34,425 bases of DNA, taken from an uncultured Clostridia bacterium (GTDB lineage Bacteria; Bacillota; Clostridia; Oscillospirales; Acutalibacteraceae). Positions 24,051 through 31,867 of the stretch are shown one piece after another. The stretch is from assembly GCA_904420015.1 (NCBI GenBank), contig CAJFTS010000051.1, positions 1 to 34,425 of the forward strand, read 5' to 3'. A program made the translations under genes and the position numbers. Each line of letters opens with the position of its first letter. Position 1 is the first letter of the stretch. The notes below the pieces were generated by a model, which saw nothing but the letters and a program-made list of their open reading frames with translations, ran no database searches and was not told the origin of the DNA.

Positions 24051-26172
24051 CAAAAGCCGTACCGGCGGTCTTGACGTATTTCGGCTGATCGCCGCGTTTC
24101 TGGTGGTGACGATTCATACCTCTCCGCTCGCCTCCTTTTCCCCCGAAGCGGATTTCCTCCTTACCCGGATTGTAGCCCGCTTGGCCGTTCCCTTCTTCTT
24201 CATGGTGACGGGGCAGTTTGTACTGTCCGGATATCTCACCGGCAAAACAAGGGATTTTACTGCGGTGGGGCGTTTCCTCAAAAAGATACTGCTCCTCTAC
24301 GGCGGCTGTGTAATCCTCTATCTTCCCGTGGGGATTTATGCCGGGCATTACCAGGAGGTTACCCCCCTGTCCCTTGTGCGAACGCTGTTTTTCGAGGGAA
24401 CTTTTTATCATCTGTGGTATTTTCCTGCCCTGCTTTTGGGAACCCTCCTGCTTTGCGGGGCGCGGCGGTTTTTCTCTCTGCGGGGCTTGCTTGTGCTGTC
24501 GGCCGGCCTGTATCTCCTGGGGCTTCTGGGGGACAGCTATTGGGGGCTGACTGCGCAGGTTCCCGGCGTTTCCACCGTCTACGAATGGGGATTTTCGATT
24601 TTCGGCTATACGCGAAACGGGTTGTTTATGGCGCCGCTGTTTTTGCTGTTGGGCGTTTGGATGGGCAGGCGGAAAACCGCAAGCCCCGTGAAAGCCGCCG
24701 CCGGGTTCCTCCTTTCCCTGGCTCTGATGACGGCGGAGGGCTTTATCCTGCGGGCCTTTGCGCTGCAGCGGCATGACAGCATGTACCTGCTGCTGCCGGT
24801 ATCCGCCGCTTTCCTCTATGCGCTGCTGCTGTCGTGGAAAAAATCCCCTTGCCGGCTTGTCCGCACGGCCTCCACCTGGATCTATCTGCTGCACCCCGCT
24901 GTGATTCTGCTCATACGGGGAGGCGCCAAGCTGACCAACACCGTCTGGCTTTTGGTGGACAACAGCCTCGTCCACTTCCTCGCGGTCAGCCTCCTTTCCG
25001 GCCTCCTCGCCTTCCTTCTCGCCGCCATCCTTGCCGCCTTCACCCGCAAGCCTTACCAAAAAGACCGGGCATGGATTGAAATGGACCGCGGGGCTTTGGA
25101 GCACAATGTGCTCGTCCTTCGCTCCCTTCTTCCCGACCGCTGCGCCCTCATGCCGGCGGTAAAGGCAAATGCGTATGGACACGGCGCGGTACAAATGGCA
25201 AGGGCGCTCAACCAGATGGGAGTCTCCGCCTTCTGCGTCGCCTGTATCGCGGAAGGGATTGCGCTGCGCAAAAACGGCGTCAAGGGAAAAATCTTAATTC
25301 TCGGATACACCCATCCGCAGCAATTCTCCCTTCTGCGGCGGTATCGGCTGACACAGGCCGTTGTGGACTATGACTACGCCCTCACCCTCAACGGATACGG
25401 AAAGCCGCTGGCGGTGGAGATCGCGGTGGACTCCGGAATGCATCGGCTGGGAGAACGGGCGGAGCAGATGGAATCCCTGTGCCGCATCGCACAGATGGAG
25501 CATCTGCGGGTGAAAGGGGCATTTACCCATCTATGCACCGACGACACGCAGGACCCGGAAGGACAAGAATATACAAAGGCGCAGGCGGACTTGTTCTACC
25601 GCGCGGTCAACGAACTGCGAAGCCGCGGGCTCCCCTGCCCGAAGGTACATCTGCTGGCAAGCTACGGCGCTTTGAACTACCCGCAGCTGGCCGGTGACTA
25701 TGCCCGCATTGGGATCGCCCTGTATGGAGTCAAAAGCGACGAGGAGGACTATGACCGTTCCCAGGCCGATTTAAAGCCGGTCCTGTCGCTCAAAGCCCGT
25801 GTTTCCTGCGTGCGGGACCTACAGCCCGGGGAAGGCATGGGATACGGCCTCGCCTTCCGGGCAAAAGACCCGACCAGAATCGCCGCCCTTGCCATCGGCT
25901 ATGGGGACGGGCTGCCCCGCGCCTTGTCCTGCGGCGTCGGCTCGGTCCTGCTCAACGGGAAGCGGGCCCCCATCATCGGACGGATCTGCATGGATCAAAC
26001 GGTAGTGGATATTACCGGTATTCCCGATGTAAAAGCCGGGGATGTGGCGGTTGTCATCGGCCGGTCGGCGGACGAATACCGGTCGGCCTATGAAATCGCC
26101 AGGGAAGCCGGCACCATTACCAATGAAATTCTCAGCCGTCTGGGCACAAGACTCCCCCGTCTGTTGGTATAA
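24043..26172 (+). CDS. vanT: Membrane-bound serine racemase, VanT type
   Basis: A 709-residue two-part protein. Residues 1 to about 340 are an acyltransferase-3-like membrane domain with about ten helices (starts GLDVFRLIAAFLVVTIHTS), thought to serve L-Ser uptake. Residues about 345-709 are an alanine-racemase-fold domain with the PLP lysine Lys374 in AVKANAYGHG and the second catalytic tyrosine Tyr601 in GMGYGLAF. It racemises L-Ser to D-Ser for the VanG ligase. The ATG at 24043 has GGAGGGGGAGG just before it and overlaps the end of vanXY. No frameshift is seen, so the whole cluster appears intact. Confidence 0.93.
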   Translation: MDDKSRTGGLDVFRLIAAFLVVTIHTSPLASFSPEADFLLTRIVARLAVPFFFMVTGQFVLSGYLTGKTRDFTAVGRFLKKILLLYGGCVILYLPVGIYAGHYQEVTPLSLVRTLFFEGTFYHLWYFPALLLGTLLLCGARRFFSLRGLLVLSAGLYLLGLLGDSYWGLTAQVPGVSTVYEWGFSIFGYTRNGLFMAPLFLLLGVWMGRRKTASPVKAAAGFLLSLALMTAEGFILRAFALQRHDSMYLLLPVSAAFLYALLLSWKKSPCRLVRTASTWIYLLHPAVILLIRGGAKLTNTVWLLVDNSLVHFLAVSLLSGLLAFLLAAILAAFTRKPYQKDRAWIEMDRGALEHNVLVLRSLLPDRCALMPAVKANAYGHGAVQMARALNQMGVSAFCVACIAEGIALRKNGVKGKILILGYTHPQQFSLLRRYRLTQAVVDYDYALTLNGYGKPLAVEIAVDSGMHRLGERAEQMESLCRIAQMEHLRVKGAFTHLCTDDTQDPEGQEYTKAQADLFYRAVNELRSRGLPCPKVHLLASYGALNYPQLAGDYARIGIALYGVKSDEEDYDRSQADLKPVLSLKARVSCVRDLQPGEGMGYGLAFRAKDPTRIAALAIGYGDGLPRALSCGVGSVLLNGKRAPIIGRICMDQTVVDITGIPDVKAGDVAVVIGRSADEYRSAYEIAREAGTITNEILSRLGTRLPRLLV

Positions 26173-26199
26173 CCTTGCATTCGATTGGAAACGCTTCTT

Positions 26200-26249
26200 A
26201 AAACAAATGCCTCTTTGCGCACAACCGAGCGCGAAGAGGTATTTGTTTT
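26200..26249 (+). terminator. Terminator of vanG-vanXY-vanT
   Basis: Arms at 26200-26220 and 26229-26249 are complementary over 21 bp, with two wobble or mismatched positions and an 8-nt loop. It lies 28 bp after the vanT stop, and the right arm ends in TTTGTTTT. Confidence 0.8.
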
Positions 26250-26590
26250 GTACCGCAAAAAGAGGGGAATATGCAGTTACTACAATCGAAGCATGTGAAA
26301 AGCATCCCTCTTTGCGGGCTTATAAATCTATGTCCACTTTTTGCCCACTGCCCCATCGGTTTCAAACGTGTTTGACCTATTTCAAGCGGCATATAGAAAA
26401 TACAAGGGAAATGAAAATACCCGCTAAACACTGGGTTATCCAGTATTCAAGCGGGTATTTTTCTGGTGCGATTGTTTATAACGGATTTGATAAAAACACA
26501 TTGAAACACCGGCAGGAACACACATTTTCTGCAATCGCCACATTGGAAAACAGTATGGTTCGCACAAAAATAAAGATATACGAAAACACA
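26250..26590. other. Junction region between the vanG cluster and the AT-rich island, with a hairpin
   Basis: No gene is recognised. A large hairpin at 26414-26461 (AAAATACCCGCT with AGCGGGTATTTT, plus inner ACTGG/CCAGT) ends in a T run and looks like a terminator. The base composition turns AT-rich within this stretch, so one edge of the inserted DNA probably lies here. No flanking target repeat could be found by eye. Confidence 0.45.
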
Positions 26591-26997
26591 ATGGAAAAAT
26601 CACTATTTGAACAAATAGGCGGGAGGTATCCCATGCAGGGCGATTATAGCCCGATGCATCGCTGGCTGAAAAAGACTATCTTATCCCATGTCTTAATCTG
26701 CCTACGGAGGAAGAAGCACCAGTAGGGATATGGGGACAACGGCATAAGCGATATTTGAAAGAATACCACAGGATGACGTACATCAATTTGTTGACAAGCA
26801 GCAAACGGAACAGCTATCTTGTCTAAATTGACGAGCGGGCAAAAGAAATGCTTTCTCGTCTGGTAAGCCAAATGGCAGAGCGTGAGGGTATAACGGAACA
26901 ACTGAAAGCAACCGACCAAATGGCGTGGATCGGGGCAAGGAATAGCATTCGCAACAGAGCAGAAGAAATCGTCTATACCAATCTCATTTACTGTTAA
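26591..26997 (+). pseudogene. tnpV: Degraded tnpV (transposon-encoded protein)
   Basis: The TnpV family, carried by conjugative transposons of gut Clostridia, is recognisable in pieces. The N-terminus MEKSLFEQIGGRYPMQGDY is intact. Then about 32 extra bases (26648-26679) shift the frame. After that DYLIPCLNLPTEEE and VGIWGQRHKRYLKEYHRMTY continue in another frame. A stop codon (TAA at 26824-26826) interrupts the match after NSYLV, and the rest (IDERAKEMLSRLV to the end, NLIYC) follows in the same frame. At least two lesions make this non-functional. It is followed by a terminator hairpin. Confidence 0.8.
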
Positions 26998-27002
26998 AAA
27001 AC

Positions 27003-27030
27003 GGCGGGTATCCATGAACGGATACTCGCC
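27003..27030. terminator. Bidirectional terminator between tnpV remnant and HxlR gene
   Basis: Arms GGCGGGTATCC (27003-27013) and GGATACTCGCC (27020-27030) pair with one wobble; the flanks are AAAA on one side and ATTTT on the other, so it can serve both strands. Confidence 0.75.
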
Positions 27031-27034
27031 ATTT

Positions 27035-27370
27035 TCAGTTTAATGAAGCCTTAAATCCCTCGCCCCAATTCCGCATTGCATCAAGAATCGGTTTCAGACT
27101 TTCGCCCAGTTCTGTCAAGGTATATTCCACTCTTGGAGGCACCTCGGCATACACCGTTCGGATTAATAATCCGTTTTCTTCCATTGCCCGAAGCTGTGCA
27201 GTCAACACCTTCTGCGACACATTGCCGATTGATTTTTTCAATTCCCCAAATCTTTTTGTCCCCGTAAGCAGGTCACGCAAAATTAAAACCTTCCATTTAT
27301 CTCCGATTAAAGTTAAGGTCGTTTCCACCGGACAAGCGGGCAATTCTTTTGCTGTTTTTTGTGTACTCAT
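27035..27370 (-). CDS. HxlR-family winged-helix regulator, possible thiol sensor
   Basis: A 111-residue DNA-binding protein of the HxlR family (QorR/YodB/HypR type). Family blocks: CPVETTLTLIGDKWKVLILRDLL at 13-35, RFGELKKSIGNVSQKVLT (helix-turn-helix) and the wing with PPRVEYTLTELG. Cys13 falls at the N-terminal position used for electrophile or disulfide sensing in several relatives, so redox or quinone sensing is plausible but inferred. The start has GGAGG eight bases upstream. It is divergent from the MBL-fold-like gene at 27700, and likely controls it. Confidence 0.92.
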   Translation of the reverse strand: MSTQKTAKELPACPVETTLTLIGDKWKVLILRDLLTGTKRFGELKKSIGNVSQKVLTAQLRAMEENGLLIRTVYAEVPPRVEYTLTELGESLKPILDAMRNWGEGFKASLN

Positions 27371-27539
27371 TCGCTCGCCTCCAATTAGTTTCCATTTTGC
27401 ACTTTGTATCCAATTATACCATACAGCCTTAAGGTAATCAATATTTTAGCTTCTAATCAATGCAAATAAGTAAAATTTCAAAAATTATTGCTATACGGAA
27501 CCGCCAAAAAATCCCCAAACTACGCATTTGTTCCCTTTT

Positions 27540-27587
27540 GGTAACCGTTCAATCGTTACCTCACGGTAACTACGCCACAATATTGTG
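27540..27587. promoter_or_regulatory. Candidate HxlR operator cluster
   Basis: The hexamer GGTAAC/GTTACC occurs three times (27540-27545, 27555-27560 inverted, 27565-27570), and a perfect 12-bp palindrome CACAATATTGTG follows at 27576-27587. These lie immediately upstream of the promoter of the MBL-fold-like gene. Regulation by the divergent HxlR protein is inferred. Confidence 0.55.
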
Positions 27588-27592
27588 CGTAC

Positions 27593-27621
27593 TTTACGAC
27601 TAAAACGGACGCCCGTATAAT
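27593..27621 (+). promoter_or_regulatory. Promoter of the MBL-fold-like gene
   Basis: TTTACG (27593-27598), 17 bp, TATAAT (27616-27621). It starts six bases after the palindrome at 27576-27587, so a protein bound there could contact or block polymerase. Confidence 0.7.
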
Positions 27622-27699
27622 ATAGGCAAGAGCTACGGGGAACGGCCGCTTCAAGTCTCTGAGCAAAATGGACTATCATAAAATTTGGAGGCTATTATT

Positions 27700-28497
27700 A
27701 TGAACAAGAACACATTTACAACTGTAAAACTCGCAAAGGGTGAAATGAATGTTTACGATTTCGGCGGCTTGAAACTGCACGCATACAAGACCAACGATTT
27801 TATTGATGATGAAGTTTTTATCGTTGAAAAAAACGGAAAAGCAGTTATCATTGAATCGCCCTGCTTCTTTGATAACAACAAGGAGCTTGCAGAATACTTG
27901 AAAGATACCGATGTGGAAGGCATGCTCATCGCCTACCACGGCGCAGGCGCTGCTTTCCTGCCTGAAGTTCCGAAATACGCTACGCAAAATGCCGTAGAAT
28001 ACGCGGCAAACGGGGGCGGGAAAGCACTGATAGATAATTTCAAAAACGCTTTCGGAGAGATTTTCGATAGCTCTATTCACAAAATCACCAATGTGATCGG
28101 AGAGGGCAAGGTAACGATTGGCGGCATTGATTTTGAAATTAAACAGACCGCAGAAGCATTTGACATTGTAATTCCCGAAATCAATGCTGTTTACACCCAC
28201 ATGCTTGGGCACGACTGTCATTCCATTGTGGCAGGTGCAGGTCACGCCGATGGAATCATTGCACAACTGCGCAACTATATTGAAAAGGGCTACGATTTGA
28301 TTCTGACTTCCCACTATACGCCGGAGGACTTAAAAGACGCACAGACCAAAATCGACTATCTTGAAAACCTGAAAAAGATTGCGGACAATTGTGCGGACGC
28401 CGACGGCTTCAAAGCAGAAGTGCAGAAACGCTACCCTGCATACAGCGGTCAGAATTATCTCGATATGACGGCAGGATTTTTCTTCGCTGAAAAATAA
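27700..28497 (+). CDS. MBL-fold-like hydrolase with degenerate metal site
   Basis: A 265-residue soluble protein whose order of elements suggests a metallo-beta-lactamase fold: an early strand pair with DEVFIVEKNGKAVIIESPCF and a later DLILTSHYTPED. The HxHxDH zinc motif expected after the first strands is replaced by AYHGAG, so normal two-metal hydrolysis is doubtful. The start at 27700 is set by TTGGAGG nine bases before it; the TTG at 27685 is part of that ribosome site. It is divergent from an HxlR regulator and precedes a broken short-chain dehydrogenase. The fold is a tentative call; the function is unknown. Confidence 0.65.
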   Translation: MNKNTFTTVKLAKGEMNVYDFGGLKLHAYKTNDFIDDEVFIVEKNGKAVIIESPCFFDNNKELAEYLKDTDVEGMLIAYHGAGAAFLPEVPKYATQNAVEYAANGGGKALIDNFKNAFGEIFDSSIHKITNVIGEGKVTIGGIDFEIKQTAEAFDIVIPEINAVYTHMLGHDCHSIVAGAGHADGIIAQLRNYIEKGYDLILTSHYTPEDLKDAQTKIDYLENLKKIADNCADADGFKAEVQKRYPAYSGQNYLDMTAGFFFAEK

Positions 28498-28511
28498 GAG
28501 TTTCGTTATCT

Positions 28512-28546
28512 TATAGTCCCGGTCGTATATTACGATTGGGACTATA
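28512..28546. other. Strong hairpin between the MBL-fold-like gene and the dehydrogenase remnant
   Basis: Arms TATAGTCCC (28512-28520) and GGGACTATA (28538-28546) pair perfectly, and inside them TCGTA (28523-28527) pairs with TACGA (28531-28535), giving a stem of about 16 bp with two wobbles. No T run follows, so it may be an mRNA processing or control element rather than a terminator. Confidence 0.55.
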
Positions 28547-28563
28547 TTATAAAAACAGGAGGA

Positions 28564-29404
28564 TTTTTAAGAACACTATTTTTATTCCCGGAGCTTCTTC
28601 CGGTATTGGATATGAGACAGCAGCCAATTTTTCTGATAAAAGCTGGGGCGTTATTGCAACCATGAGAAATTCTGCAAAAAGCAAAAAATGTATGCTCTGC
28701 CAAATGTGGCAACTATAGCGTTGGATTTAACAAATCCATCTCAGATTTGTGATACCTGCTCAAGGGCTTTGGAGCAATATGATGTTGATGTTCTTTTTAA
28801 TAATGCAGGCTATGGCATAATGGGTCCATTAGAAAAATGGCTGGAAGATGAGATCCGTACATTATTTGATACAGATGTGATAGGTACTATGCTGGTAACA
28901 CAACCGTTTATTCCTCATTTTAAGAAACGCAGGCGGGGTATAATCTTGACTACCACTTCTTTAGCTGGCTTCCTTGCTCTGCCTCGTGACGGAGCTTATG
29001 GCGCTGCGAAGCGTGCCCAGCAGGGTATGGTGCAAGCTCTATATTATGAACTGAAACCATTTGGAATGAAGATGGCAGCTATGATTCCCGGCGAGACAAA
29101 GACTAATTTTCAAACCCCTGTCGATATCTTGGATGGGTATGAAGTACCTGCTGCAAAACAGAAGGAGTACCTGTTAGGCGGAAATACGGAGTCCCCCGGT
29201 CCCGAAGAAGCGGCGAAAGTTGTCTGGAGGGCGGTAAATGACGGAGAAGATAGGGTCAATTATCCGACGGACAGCGTATGTGAAAAACTATATAGGCAGT
29301 ATAATGATATGGGTCACGAAAATTTCAAAGAATATTTTTATCCGCGTGTATTTGCCGCTGAACAGAAAAAAGTCTCCTTTGAACTTCTCATAATGAACAA
29401 TTGA
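28564..29404 (+). pseudogene. Broken short-chain dehydrogenase/reductase
   Basis: Short-chain dehydrogenase sequence in two frames. The first part reads IFIPGASSGIGYETAANF (NAD(P)-binding TGxxxGxG-type motif, with Pro for Thr), up to KSKK near 28687. The second part, in another frame from 28688, has NNAGYG and YGAAKRAQQG, carrying the YxxxK-like catalytic pair, to 29404. The change of frame falls in a run of six A (28684-28689). A clear AGGAGG is at 28558-28563, but no ATG follows it; the ORF goes straight to ATTTTTAAGAAC. Start codon loss plus frameshift suggest a dead gene, although a sequencing error in the A-run is possible. Confidence 0.75.
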
Positions 29405-29423
29405 TCATAAGCTGGGAGGACAT

Positions 29424-30038
29424 ATGAAAGGAACTGAATATATAAAACAACTGGTTGAGGAAATCCATTCGGCCACAGTTGCTACTATTGGAATAGACGG
29501 TCGTCCGCAAACCCGTGTAATTGATATGATGTTATGGGATTGCGACGGTGTGTACTTTCTTACCGCCAAAGGCAAGGCTTTCTATACACAGCTTATGGAA
29601 CAAAAGTATGTCGCTCTATCTTCTACAAAGGATAAAGTTGCAATTTCCCTGCGAGGAAAAACCAGAAATATCGGCTCGGATAAACTGAATGAGATTTTTG
29701 AGAAGAACACCTATCTGCAAAGTATCTACCCCAACGTTACACGCAAAGCCTTGGAGGTTTTTCAAATCTACGAAGCGCAGGGAGAATATTTTGATATATC
29801 CGATCCGGCGCATATCGTCAGAGAAAATATTGTGATCGGAGATACAAAAGCTATACAAAGCGGTTACTTCATCAAAAAGAACTGTATAGGCTGCGGCGCT
29901 TGTTATGAATCCTGCCCGCAAAAGTGTATTGATATGAGTTGCATACCGGCACAAATCGACCAAAACCATTGTCTGCACTGCGGACAGTGTTCGGAAGTAT
30001 GCCCTGCCCGCGCAATAGAAAAGAGAGAAACCCTATGA
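29424..30038 (+). CDS. Flavin-binding PPOX-like protein fused to a 2x[4Fe-4S] ferredoxin domain
   Basis: A 204-residue cytosolic redox protein. Residues 1-140 resemble the pyridoxamine-5'-phosphate-oxidase-like split-barrel FMN fold (ATVATIGIDGRPQTRVIDMM; VYFLTAKGKAFY). Residues 150-197 contain two CxxCxxCxxxC cluster motifs: Cys154/157/160/164 and Cys183/186/189/193. The start has GGGAGG five bases upstream. The stop overlaps the start of the macrodomain gene (ATGA), so the two are co-translated. Likely an electron-transfer or flavin reductase protein of low-potential anaerobic metabolism; its partner is not known. Confidence 0.9.
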   Translation: MKGTEYIKQLVEEIHSATVATIGIDGRPQTRVIDMMLWDCDGVYFLTAKGKAFYTQLMEQKYVALSSTKDKVAISLRGKTRNIGSDKLNEIFEKNTYLQSIYPNVTRKALEVFQIYEAQGEYFDISDPAHIVRENIVIGDTKAIQSGYFIKKNCIGCGACYESCPQKCIDMSCIPAQIDQNHCLHCGQCSEVCPARAIEKRETL

Positions 30039-30814
30039 CGCAAACAGAAAAGAGAATCTATTTAATCCGCTCCCTGCTTAATGAACAGCCGCAATATCAA
30101 GATATAGAGATCCCGTCAAGCGAGCAAGCACAAAAGCAATTGCTACGAGCATTATTCAATATCCGTATGCCAAAAGAAACAAGCAAAGAGTTTTTGCAAA
30201 TTCAGGATAAATACTTACAAACGGAACTCAAAGAAAAAGGCATTACCGATTATAAGACATTAACGCCATTGGAAAAAGGCATTTATCTATGGCAGGGTGA
30301 TATTACAACCCTTCGATGTGACGGTATTGTAAACGCCGCCAACAGTAGATTACTCGGCTGTTTCTGCCCGAATCACGGTTGTATTGACAATGCGATTCAT
30401 ACCTTTGCGGGGATACAGCTTCGTTCGGCTTGTGCACAACTGATGGGGAACCAAGGCTGCGAAGAAGAAACAGGCAAAGCGAAAATCACGCCCGCCTATA
30501 ACCTGCCTTGTCGGTATATTCTGCACACGGTCGGTCCGATTGTTCGAGGTCGCTTAACGCAACAGGATTGTGTTTTGCTTGCTTCCTGCTATCGTTCCTG
30601 TTTAGAACTGGCAGAACAAAACAACTTAAAAAGTATTGCGTTTTGTTGTATCTCTACTGGTGAGTTTCATTTTCCGAATGATAAGGCAGCAGAAATTGCA
30701 ATTCAAGCAGCGAGGGAATACAAAAATCAGACGCACAGTGAAATAGAGGTGATATTCAATGTTTTTAAGAAACTTGATTACAACATCTACCGCAAGCTGC
30801 TCCGAGCAAATTGA
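30035..30814 (+). CDS. Zinc-dependent macrodomain protein (protein-ADP-ribose hydrolase type)
   Basis: A 259-residue protein with an N-terminal helical region (1-80) and a macrodomain from about 82 to the end. It shows DGIVNAANSRLLGCF (Asn100-Asn103), followed by PNHGCIDNAIH, where His114 and Cys116 with Cys109 or Cys111 would hold the zinc of the Zn-macro class. These enzymes remove ADP-ribose from proteins and are paired with SirTM sirtuins in known operons. Here the SirTM gene follows with a 56-base overlap, and a flavin/ferredoxin gene precedes it with a 4-base overlap. Strong assignment by motif plus neighbour. Confidence 0.9.
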   Translation: MTQTEKRIYLIRSLLNEQPQYQDIEIPSSEQAQKQLLRALFNIRMPKETSKEFLQIQDKYLQTELKEKGITDYKTLTPLEKGIYLWQGDITTLRCDGIVNAANSRLLGCFCPNHGCIDNAIHTFAGIQLRSACAQLMGNQGCEEETGKAKITPAYNLPCRYILHTVGPIVRGRLTQQDCVLLASCYRSCLELAEQNNLKSIAFCCISTGEFHFPNDKAAEIAIQAAREYKNQTHSEIEVIFNVFKKLDYNIYRKLLRAN

Positions 30815-31631
30815 CAGACTGAAAAATGAAATAGAAAACGCTGACGCTATCGTGATCGGCGCAGGGGCGGGGATGTCCGCCTCGGCGGGTTTCGCCTATG
30901 ACGGAGAACGCTTTGAAACGTATTTTGCGGATTTCCGCAAGAAATACGGATTTTCGGATATGTATTCGGGCGGCTTTTATCCGTATGATACTTTGGAAGA
31001 ATACTGGGCGTGGTGGTCAAGGCATATTCTTATAAACCGCTATGATGTGTCTGTGGGTGAGCCGTATTCTGCATTACTCAAAATCGTACAGGACAAGGAC
31101 TATTTTGTATTGACAACCAATGTAGACCATCAATTTCAGCTCGCAGGCTTTGATAAAAAACGGCTGTTTTACACGCAGGGCGATTATGGTCTGTGGCAAT
31201 GCTCCAAAGCCTGTCACAATAAAACCTATGATAACGAGGAAACGGTTCGGCGAATGGTTGCAACACAAAAGAATATGAAAATCCCATCGGATTTGATACC
31301 GCAATGTCCTGTCTGCGGCGCACCTATGACAATGAATTTGAGATGTGATGATTCCTTTGTGCAGGACGACGGCTGGTATGCGGCGGCAAATCGTTACGAG
31401 GATTTTATCAGGCGGCATAAAGGTTTGCACATTCTGTTTTGGGAACTCGGTGTTGGGGCGAATACACCTGTTATTATTAAATATCCTTTTTGGCAAATGA
31501 CAGCACAAAATGGCCACGCAACCTATGTTTGTGTCAACAATGGTGAAACAAGAGTCCCCATAGAAATCGCAGATCAGTCAATTTGTATTAACGATGATAT
31601 AAAAAATGTAACTAAAAATATACTATATTGA
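30759..31631 (+). CDS. Class M sirtuin (SirTM), protein ADP-ribosyltransferase type
   Basis: A 290-residue sirtuin-fold protein. The NAD-binding GAGAGMSASAGF is at 34-45, and the catalytic-loop TTNVDHQF at 119-126. A Cys4 zinc site is formed by Cys148, Cys152, Cys183 and Cys186. The combination with TTNVDHQF and a Zn-macro neighbour marks SirTM, which transfers ADP-ribose to proteins rather than deacetylating them. The ATG at 30759 is preferred: GAGGTGAT lies just upstream, even though this overlaps the macrodomain gene by 56 bases. In characterised operons the target is the lipoylated carrier GcvH-L with LplA2. Neither gene is in this window. Confidence 0.9.
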   Translation: MFLRNLITTSTASCSEQIDRLKNEIENADAIVIGAGAGMSASAGFAYDGERFETYFADFRKKYGFSDMYSGGFYPYDTLEEYWAWWSRHILINRYDVSVGEPYSALLKIVQDKDYFVLTTNVDHQFQLAGFDKKRLFYTQGDYGLWQCSKACHNKTYDNEETVRRMVATQKNMKIPSDLIPQCPVCGAPMTMNLRCDDSFVQDDGWYAAANRYEDFIRRHKGLHILFWELGVGANTPVIIKYPFWQMTAQNGHATYVCVNNGETRVPIEIADQSICINDDIKNVTKNILY

Positions 31632-31667
31632 TTTGCTGTTATAAATTTACACAAGAATTTGAGTAAG

Positions 31668-31866
31668 TGGGGTGATCGTAACGGACGGTTTGTAATATTG
31701 GAGTTCAGAGAACCGGATGCCGCTGCCTTTGACGATATGCTGCTGTTTTTTCAGCAGCACCCTGATTTTGAAAAGTTAGAAATTGCTTCCGAGCCGATCG
31801 TAGCATTCTCCGGCTAAGAGATTGACCGGGGCTGTCGGAACGCTATCTGCAACGGTCAGGAGGTCA
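31668..31866 (+). pseudogene. Remnant of a winged-helix-type regulator
   Basis: One frame reads GRFVILEFREPDAAAFDDML, then FEKLEIASEPIVAFSG, a stop (TAA at 31816-31818), and EIDRGCRNAICNGQEVT. The last part resembles the first strands of an OmpR-type winged helix. No start codon or ribosome site is evident for this piece, and the sequence breaks off abruptly at 31866 where minus-strand coding sequence begins. A gene fragment left by recombination. Confidence 0.55.
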
Positions 31867-31867
31867 C

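Noticed and set aside
26186-26199. cre-like sequence TGGAAACGCTTCTT after vanT
   Set aside because: It lacks the expected final CA and lies at the 3' end of an operon beside the terminator, so catabolite control is not supported.
26042-26725. 227-codon plus-strand frame across the end of vanT and into the tnpV remnant
   Set aside because: It overlaps vanT out of frame and only its last part coincides with tnpV; the middle has no recognisable sequence and contains a terminator hairpin.
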